Below, piece after piece: positions 59,607 to 64,000 of a stretch of 64,000 bases of DNA. Each line of letters opens with the position of its first letter. The stretch's first letter is position 1. The DNA is from Kibdelosporangium persicum. GTDB lineage: Bacteria > Actinomycetota > Actinomycetes > Mycobacteriales > Pseudonocardiaceae. Where the stretch lies: NCBI RefSeq assembly GCF_013280595.1, contig NZ_JAAATY010000022.1:1-64000 (forward strand), read 5' to 3'. A model generated the notes under the pieces. It had not been told where the DNA came from and did no database searches. It saw nothing but the letters and a program-made list of their open reading frames with translations. Both the position numbers and the translations under genes were made by a program.

Positions 59607-60203
59607 ATGCCGGAATCAGTGGCCCGACAACGGATGGAGGGCGCGCGTGAGCGGGAGGTACTGCTCGGCGCGCTGGCTCTCCTCGTCGAAATCGGCTACG
59701 ACAGGTTGACGCTCGATGCCGTGGCGGCCCGGACGAGGTCGAGCAAGGCGACCCTGTACCGGCGCTGGGCGTCGAAGGCCGCGTTGGTGACCGACGCGGT
59801 CGCGCTGCTGGCGCCGTCGGACCTCGAACTACCCGACACCGGCTCGCTCCGCTCGGACTTGCTCGCCCTGGCCGGGGTCGAGGGTTACTTCGACGTCAAG
59901 GGCACGCGGCTCGTCGGCGGGCTCGCCACGGCGGTGTACCGCGAACCCGAGGTCCACGAGGCGATCCGGCAGAAAGTGGTCGACCTCGGGACGGCGCATC
60001 TGCGCGCACTGCTGCAGCGGGCCGCGGAGCGCGGGCAGCTGCGGCCGGACGTCGACATCGAGCTGATCAGCAGCGTGGTCCCGGCGACGGCGTTCTTCCG
60101 GCTCGTTTTCGAAACTCCCGGAAAGCTCGACCCCGACCTCCTTCGCCGCCTGATCGAGCACGTGATCGTGCCGGCGGTGGCGCCCGAGCCCGCACGCGGC
60201 TGA
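59607..60203 (+). CDS. TetR-family regulator
   Basis: 198 residues. The HTH reads V-L-L-G-A-L-A-L-L-V-E-I-G-Y-D-R-L-T-L-D-A-V-A-A-R-T-R-S-S-K-A-T-L-Y-R-R-W-A-S-K, and the C-terminal domain is of the TetR_C_16 kind (L-A-G-V-E-G-Y-F, then R-A-A-E-R-G-Q-L-R-P-D-V-D). GGAGG lies seven bases before the ATG. It stands upstream of the hydrolase and DUF1330 genes, with 41 bases to the next start, so these are probably its operon. Confidence 0.93.
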   Translation: MPESVARQRMEGAREREVLLGALALLVEIGYDRLTLDAVAARTRSSKATLYRRWASKAALVTDAVALLAPSDLELPDTGSLRSDLLALAGVEGYFDVKGTRLVGGLATAVYREPEVHEAIRQKVVDLGTAHLRALLQRAAERGQLRPDVDIELISSVVPATAFFRLVFETPGKLDPDLLRRLIEHVIVPAVAPEPARG

Positions 60204-60244
60204 CAAGGGCTCGGGCCCCTGCGTGGCCGCGCCCGGGAGAGTGG

Positions 60245-61174
60245 ATGAGGCACGACATGACCCTGCGACAGCACGAGCTCCCCGGTGCGGAGACCACGGC
60301 CCGTCCTGACTGGCTGCCGATTGCCTTCGAGGTGCACCGGATCAGCACGAACGGAACACGGATCGCCGCCGCTGTCGGTGGAACCGGTCCCCCGATGGTG
60401 CTGCTGCACGGGTGGCCCCAGACCTCGCGGGCGTGGCGGCGCGTCATGCCCGCGCTCGCCCAGCGCCACACCGTCGTTGTTCCCGATTTGCGTGGCGCCG
60501 GTGCCAGTGACCGGCCAGCGGGCGGCTACGCCAAGACCAACCAGGCCGACGACATGCGGGGCGTCCTCGCCGAGCTCGGGCTCACCGGCCCGGCTGTCGT
60601 CGTCGGCCATGACATCGGCGCCATGGTCGCTTTCGCCTGGGCCGCTTCGCATCCCGGCGACGTCAGCGCGCTCGTCCTGCTCGATGCCCTGATCCCCGGG
60701 CTGGGCCTGGAGGAGGCGATGAACGTCGCCGAGGGCGGGATGTGGCACTTCGGGTTCTTCATGGCTCCGGAGATCCCCGAGATGCTGTTCGACGGCCACG
60801 AGCTCGAATTCGTCTCCGCGACGTTCGGCGCGCTGAGCACTCCGGGGACGTTCACCGACGACGACCTCGCCTACTACGCCAAGGCCTACCAAGGAAAGGA
60901 CCGGTTGCGCGGCGGGTTCGAGCAGTACCGGACCCTGCTTGAGGACGGGACGGCCAACCGGGCACTGCTCGCCGGACGCGACGGCCTGCCGATGCCGGTG
61001 CTCGTCGTCGCGGCAGGGCGCCACGTCGGTGATGTGGACGTGGCCGCGCCCTTGCGTCCGTACGTCCCGCACGTCTCCGGCGTCGCGGCACCGAGCGGCC
61101 ACTTCATCGCCGAGGAGGTCCCGGACTGGTTCGTCGGCACCCTTGAGCGGTTCCTCGCCCCGGCGGGGTCATGA
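60245..61174 (+). CDS. alpha/beta hydrolase, epoxide hydrolase-like
   Basis: 309 residues. The oxyanion motif is L-L-H-G-W-P-Q-T-S, the nucleophile elbow V-V-G-H-D-I-G-A-M carries Asp (not Ser), and the late His is in A-P-S-G-H-F-I-A-E-E. Asp as nucleophile with the HGWP loop is the mark of epoxide hydrolases and haloalkane dehalogenases. Cap region around M-W-H-F-G-F-F. ATG at 60245 has GGAGAG upstream. Behind a monooxygenase gene it would suit opening an epoxide product. Confidence 0.92.
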   Translation: MRHDMTLRQHELPGAETTARPDWLPIAFEVHRISTNGTRIAAAVGGTGPPMVLLHGWPQTSRAWRRVMPALAQRHTVVVPDLRGAGASDRPAGGYAKTNQADDMRGVLAELGLTGPAVVVGHDIGAMVAFAWAASHPGDVSALVLLDALIPGLGLEEAMNVAEGGMWHFGFFMAPEIPEMLFDGHELEFVSATFGALSTPGTFTDDDLAYYAKAYQGKDRLRGGFEQYRTLLEDGTANRALLAGRDGLPMPVLVVAAGRHVGDVDVAAPLRPYVPHVSGVAAPSGHFIAEEVPDWFVGTLERFLAPAGS

Positions 61175-61226
61175 CGTCGACCCCGCGGTTTCGTACCCAG
61201 AAGTTCAATCCCTCCAAGGAGTCGGC

Positions 61227-61514
61227 ATGTCCGCATACATGATCGTCACGATCGAGGAAATGATCGACCCGGACGCCATGCGGCACTATGCCGCCAATGT
61301 GGACGGTGTGGTCAAGCAGTTCGACGGTGTCTTCCTGGTTCCGCGCGGCACGACACGGGTGATCGAGGGCTCCTGGGACCCAGGGGTGGTGGCGTTGATC
61401 GAGTTCCCTTCGGCGAAGCGCGTTCTCGACTTCTACGAGTCCCCCGAGTACCGCCCGCTGCGGGACCTCAGGCACCGGGCCGCGAAAACCTCGATCGTCA
61501 TCACCGAGGGCTGA
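61227..61514 (+). CDS. DUF1330 family protein
   Basis: 95 residues with AAGGA before the ATG. It begins M-S-A-Y-M-I-V-T-I-E-E-M-I-D-P-D-A-M-R-H-Y, continues F-L-V-P-R-G and V-V-A-L-I-E-F-P-S-A-K-R-V-L-D-F-Y-E-S-P-E-Y-R-P-L-R, the complete DUF1330 pattern (dimeric ferredoxin-like fold, related to ABM and EthD-like proteins). Likely a small enzyme or isomerase-like helper in the same operon as the hydrolase. Confidence 0.92.
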   Translation: MSAYMIVTIEEMIDPDAMRHYAANVDGVVKQFDGVFLVPRGTTRVIEGSWDPGVVALIEFPSAKRVLDFYESPEYRPLRDLRHRAAKTSIVITEG

Positions 61515-61530
61515 CCCCCACACCCCGAAC

Positions 61531-61582
61531 CCCCTCGTGAGTGCTTATCCGTGTTCTAACCCTGATAAACACTCACGAGGGG
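61531..61582. repeat. dispersed palindrome copy 3, between convergent genes
   Basis: Arms of 19 bases (61531-61549 and 61564-61582) pair with one mismatch (C61544 against A61569; this copy reads GTGCTTATC where the others read GTGTTTATC). The loop is CGTGTTCTAACCCT as in copy 1. It separates the DUF1330 gene from the convergent methyltransferase gene, so it can terminate both. Confidence 0.9.
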
Positions 61583-61596
61583 TGAGCTGGGGGTGG

Positions 61597-62964
61597 TCAG
61601 GGCCGCACGGTGGCTTCGATGAAGGAGAACGGGGTCGGGGTCGGCACGATGCGGTCCAGCGTGAACCCGGCCGAGGAGAGCAACTGCTCGAACTCGTCCG
61701 CGCTGCGCTCCTTGCCTCCTCCCATGGCGAGCATGATCAGGTCGATCATCTTGGTGAGGTGCGGCTCGTCGCCTGCGGGCACCAGGCCTTCGACGATCAC
61801 CAGCCGGGCACCGGGTTTGGCGGCGGCCTCGATGCTGCCCAGGATGCGCCGGCACTTCTCGTCGTCCCAGTCGTGCAGAACGTACGCCAGGACGTAGACA
61901 TCCGCGGGTGGCACCGATTCGAAGAAGTCACCGGCCACCACATCGACACGGTCGGCGAGCCCCTGCTCCTCGATGTGCCGCCGGGCGCCGGGAACGACCT
62001 CGGGCAGGTCGAACACGATGCCCCGCCGGTCCGGCTCCTTGGCGAGGAATCGCACGAGCACCGAACCGTTCGCTCCGCCGATGTCGGCCACGACCGCACC
62101 GGCGGGAAGCCGGTAGTCATCGAACATCCCGGCGCGCAGGCCGCCGGTCACGTTGGCCATCGTGCTCGTCTGCAACTCGACCAGCTCGGGTTTCTTGACG
62201 ATCCAGTCGAAGAACGGCTCCCCGTAGTAGTGGTTGGCAGCCGTCTCGCCCGTGCGGACGTTGTGCAGCAGGTCGCTGAACGGGAGGTAGTGCGTCTCCA
62301 TCCAGTACAGGGCAGCGGCTCGTGCGGAGTCCGGGCGGTTCGCGGACAGCGTCGCACCGAGCGGTGTGGTCTCGACGGTCCCGTCAGGCAGGTGCCGGAA
62401 AACACCGACCGTGGCGAGGGACCGGATCAGCCTGCCCAACGGCTCCGGCTGCGCCCCACTGGCAGCCGCCAGATCAGCCACGGTCCTCGGCCCGTCGTCG
62501 AGTCGCGTGGCGATGTCGAGCTTGGCCATGACGTACAGCGCCTGCGCGAGCTGGAACCCGCCGAGCAACTGGATCATCTGCATCGCCGGTGGAAGCGCGC
62601 CACCGGGCTGTTCCTGTCCACCGGGGCCGCTCGGGTCGAGTACGTCGAACCGCTGAACCTCGTTGCGGATGCGCGGGCCCCACTTGGTGAGGAGCGCCGT
62701 GACCACCGGCGTGGCCACGTGCCGATCGAGCGCCTCCTGGGACGTCCATTTCTCCAGCACGGTGACGATCCCGGCCGCCGCGTCCTCGACGCTGAACGAC
62801 ATCAGCACGTTTCCCGGGTTCGCCGCCGCGACCGGGTACACCGTCCGCGCCTCGGCGATGAACGTCTCGAGATCACCGGGAGGAACGAAGACCCGGCCGG
62901 CAAGAACCACGGTCGTCGGGGCGGCGTTCGTGTCCGCGGTGGCGGCATCCCGCACTGAGTTCAT
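61597..62964 (-). CDS. fusion: ABM-type monooxygenase domain plus SAM O-methyltransferase
   Basis: 455 residues from ATG 62964. Residues about 18-105 form an ABM-like ferredoxin fold (V-V-L-A-G-R-V-F-V-P-P-G-D-L-E-T-F, then V-T-V-L-E-K-W-T-S-Q-E-A-L-D-R-H). Residues about 130-455 are a class I O-methyltransferase with N-terminal dimerisation helices (G-F-Q-L-A-Q-A-L-Y-V-M-A-K-L-D-I-A), SAM motif V-V-A-D-I-G-G-A-N-G-S, V-F-D-L-P-E-V and V-L-H-D-W-D-D-E-K-C. This is the CrmM/DnrK-like family acting on aromatic polyketides. Longer frames start inside the repeat hairpin and are not used. ABM enzymes make quinones without cofactors; a joined methyltransferase suggests sequential tailoring. Confidence 0.9.
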   Translation of the reverse strand: MNSVRDAATADTNAAPTTVVLAGRVFVPPGDLETFIAEARTVYPVAAANPGNVLMSFSVEDAAAGIVTVLEKWTSQEALDRHVATPVVTALLTKWGPRIRNEVQRFDVLDPSGPGGQEQPGGALPPAMQMIQLLGGFQLAQALYVMAKLDIATRLDDGPRTVADLAAASGAQPEPLGRLIRSLATVGVFRHLPDGTVETTPLGATLSANRPDSARAAALYWMETHYLPFSDLLHNVRTGETAANHYYGEPFFDWIVKKPELVELQTSTMANVTGGLRAGMFDDYRLPAGAVVADIGGANGSVLVRFLAKEPDRRGIVFDLPEVVPGARRHIEEQGLADRVDVVAGDFFESVPPADVYVLAYVLHDWDDEKCRRILGSIEAAAKPGARLVIVEGLVPAGDEPHLTKMIDLIMLAMGGGKERSADEFEQLLSSAGFTLDRIVPTPTPFSFIEATVRP

Positions 62965-62985
62965 TGTTGTCTCTCTTCTCAGGAC

Positions 62986-63035
62986 CCCTCGTGAGTGTTT
63001 ATCAGGGTTAGAACACCGATAAACACTCACGAGGG
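62986..63035. repeat. dispersed palindrome copy 4
   Basis: Perfect 18-pair arms (62986-63003 and 63018-63035) around the loop AGGGTTAGAACACC, one base different from copy 2. It lies between the start of the methyltransferase fusion and the stop of the SDR gene (minus strand), so it acts after the SDR gene. Relative to that gene the loop is in the opposite orientation from copies 1 and 2. Confidence 0.9.
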
Positions 63036-63065
63036 TGGGGTGTCAGGGGGAGGTGGGGAACGCGG

Positions 63066-63776
63066 TCACGCAGCGGCCGCTGTCTGCGGGTACAGGGCAC
63101 TGGGATCGAGGGCGAGCGCGGCTTTGACCTGTCGGCTGGCGTCGTCCACCAGGATCTCCAGCGCTCCGGCCGCCACGCCGTCGAGAGCGGTGCGCACGAC
63201 GTCGGCCGGGTCCAGCTTGTCCACGTCGTAACCAGCCGCCATGTCGGTGTCGACCAAACCCATGTGCAAGGCGGTGACCAAGGTGCCTTGACGGGCCAGT
63301 TCCAGGCGGGTGCCGTTGGTCAGCGCCCATTGCGCGGCCTTGGCGGACGCGTAGGAGTTCGCGCCGTCGTAGGAGAACCACGACATGGCCGACAGCACGT
63401 TGAGGACCGCGCCGCCCCCGTTCGCGGCGAGCACCGGCGCGAACGCGCGGGTCGTGTTCAACGTGCCCCAGAAGAGCGTCTCCAGCTCCAGCCGGATGTC
63501 GTCGAGATTCCCGTCGAGGTAGTTCTGGCTCAAGGAGACCCCGGCGTTGTTGATCAGCAGCGTGACGTCCGGCGACGCTGCCGCAGCCGCCGCGACGGAC
63601 GACGGGTCGGTGACGTCCAGCTGCAGAACATGTGCTCCGGCTATGTCGACACGTTCCGGATTGCGTGCCGTGGCGTAGACCTTCGTCGCCCCACGCTCAA
63701 GCAGTTGCTGTACGAAGTGACGGCCGATGCCACGGTTGGCACCAGTCACCAGCGCGACTACTCCCTTGATGTCCAT
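63066..63776 (-). CDS. short-chain dehydrogenase/reductase
   Basis: 236 residues, classical SDR: cofactor loop V-T-G-A-N-R-G-I-G-R, L-D-V-T-D-P, N-N-A-G-V-S, S-A-M-S-W-F, and the catalytic Y-A-S-A-K. Arg in R-N-P-E-R after strand 2 points to NADP. The C-terminal end is Ala-rich. Upstream on the minus strand of the ABM/methyltransferase fusion, separated by the repeat. Probably a ketoreductase of the same tailoring set. Confidence 0.94.
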   Translation of the reverse strand: MDIKGVVALVTGANRGIGRHFVQQLLERGATKVYATARNPERVDIAGAHVLQLDVTDPSSVAAAAAASPDVTLLINNAGVSLSQNYLDGNLDDIRLELETLFWGTLNTTRAFAPVLAANGGGAVLNVLSAMSWFSYDGANSYASAKAAQWALTNGTRLELARQGTLVTALHMGLVDTDMAAGYDVDKLDPADVVRTALDGVAAGALEILVDDASRQVKAALALDPSALYPQTAAAA

Positions 63777-63917
63777 GAATTCCTCCTAGCCTGCGGTTGG
63801 GACAACGGCCGCAAAGCTAGGCACTGACATTGATGTGAGGGGCAACCGGGAGTGACGGGGTTCACACGCGCGAGCGGGTCGGCGGATGACGTCGGGGAGC
63901 CGCGGTGCGACTCCGGA

Positions 63918-64000
63918 TCACTGGCTGACCGCTGCCGCTTGCAGGGTCTCGCGGTGGGCCCGGTTCGCGGCGATGAGGTTGTCGAGCGAGTCGCGGGTGC
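63918..64000 (-). CDS. C-terminal end of a gene cut by the window edge
   Basis: The last 27 codons read T-R-D-S-L-D-N-L-I-A-A-N-R-A-H-R-E-T-L-Q-A-A-A-V-S-Q before TGA at 63918-63920. The composition is protein-like and helical. The family cannot be told from this piece. It lies on the same strand as the SDR gene, about 140 bases upstream of that gene's start. Confidence 0.5.
   Translation of the reverse strand, partial: TRDSLDNLIAANRAHRETLQAAAVSQ

Noticed and set aside
61537-62958. 473-residue plus-strand frame opposite the methyltransferase fusion, beginning inside a repeat
   Set aside because: It begins in the palindrome and has no domain. The minus strand encodes a clear SAM methyltransferase.
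57203-63776. Complete antibiotic biosynthetic cluster
   Set aside because: Only tailoring-type enzymes and regulators are present; no polyketide synthase, NRPS or other scaffold enzyme is in the window.

Overview
The window is high-GC actinobacterial DNA, most likely from a member of the Pseudonocardiales (an Amycolatopsis- or Kibdelosporangium-like soil actinomycete). The grounds are codon use with strong G/C third positions, GTG and TTG starts, SARP, TetR and SoxR regulators, WXG100 proteins, F420-type enzymes and short dispersed palindromes. The genus is inference. It reads as an accessory, chromosome-arm-like region.

Left end (1-2.8 kb): a transposase tail and a small type VII secretion toxin module (SseB-like protein, EspC-like protein, toxin with a putative immunity gene). 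It is bounded by the 3-prime half of a tRNA-Arg(CCG) and a frameshifted serine recombinase, so it looks like the edge of a decayed integrative element. 3-6 kb: a SoxR redox module of soxR, an FMN reductase, a monooxygenase-like/F420-reductase-like fusion and an NmrA-like reductase around one palindromic operator. 6-24 kb: scattered metabolic and secreted functions. These include an FAH/metallo-beta-lactamase fusion with DUF2867 and TetR, an S15 peptidase, an AraC/MBL pair, a lipoprotein tripeptidyl-peptidase, and an ArsR/SRPBCC operon with a visible promoter and operator. Several remnants lie among them (response regulator, MFS).

Middle (24.4-32.2 kb): a SARP/STAND regulator, a large protein with an injection-system-cargo-like N-terminal motif and a possible PD-(D/E)XK C-terminus, a convergent DUF1963 protein and a cytochrome P450. 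32.8-50.1 kb is the centrepiece: a non-canonical ESX/T7SS-like locus. It holds an FHA-like protein, three WXG100 proteins, two probable secreted substrates and a 1483-residue EccC-type ATPase carrying ubiquitin-like and FHA domains. After these come a propeller/Fn3 membrane protein, a MoxR-DUF58-transglutaminase operon and a convergent Ser/Thr kinase. EccB, EccD, EccE and mycosin are absent.

Right (50.3-64 kb): a secreted ricin-type lectin, then a second protein with the cargo-like motif, here joined to an NlpC/P60-like Cys/His pair and coupled to a propeller protein. Next is a lower-GC NACHT (STAND) gene of the antiphage type, beside a broken second copy of the left-end toxin. The window ends in a tailoring/detoxification cluster: two TetR regulators with visible operators, FAD monooxygenase, epoxide hydrolase-like enzyme, DUF1330, an ABM/O-methyltransferase fusion and an SDR. 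Four copies of an 18-19 bp palindrome sit at gene ends in the right half.
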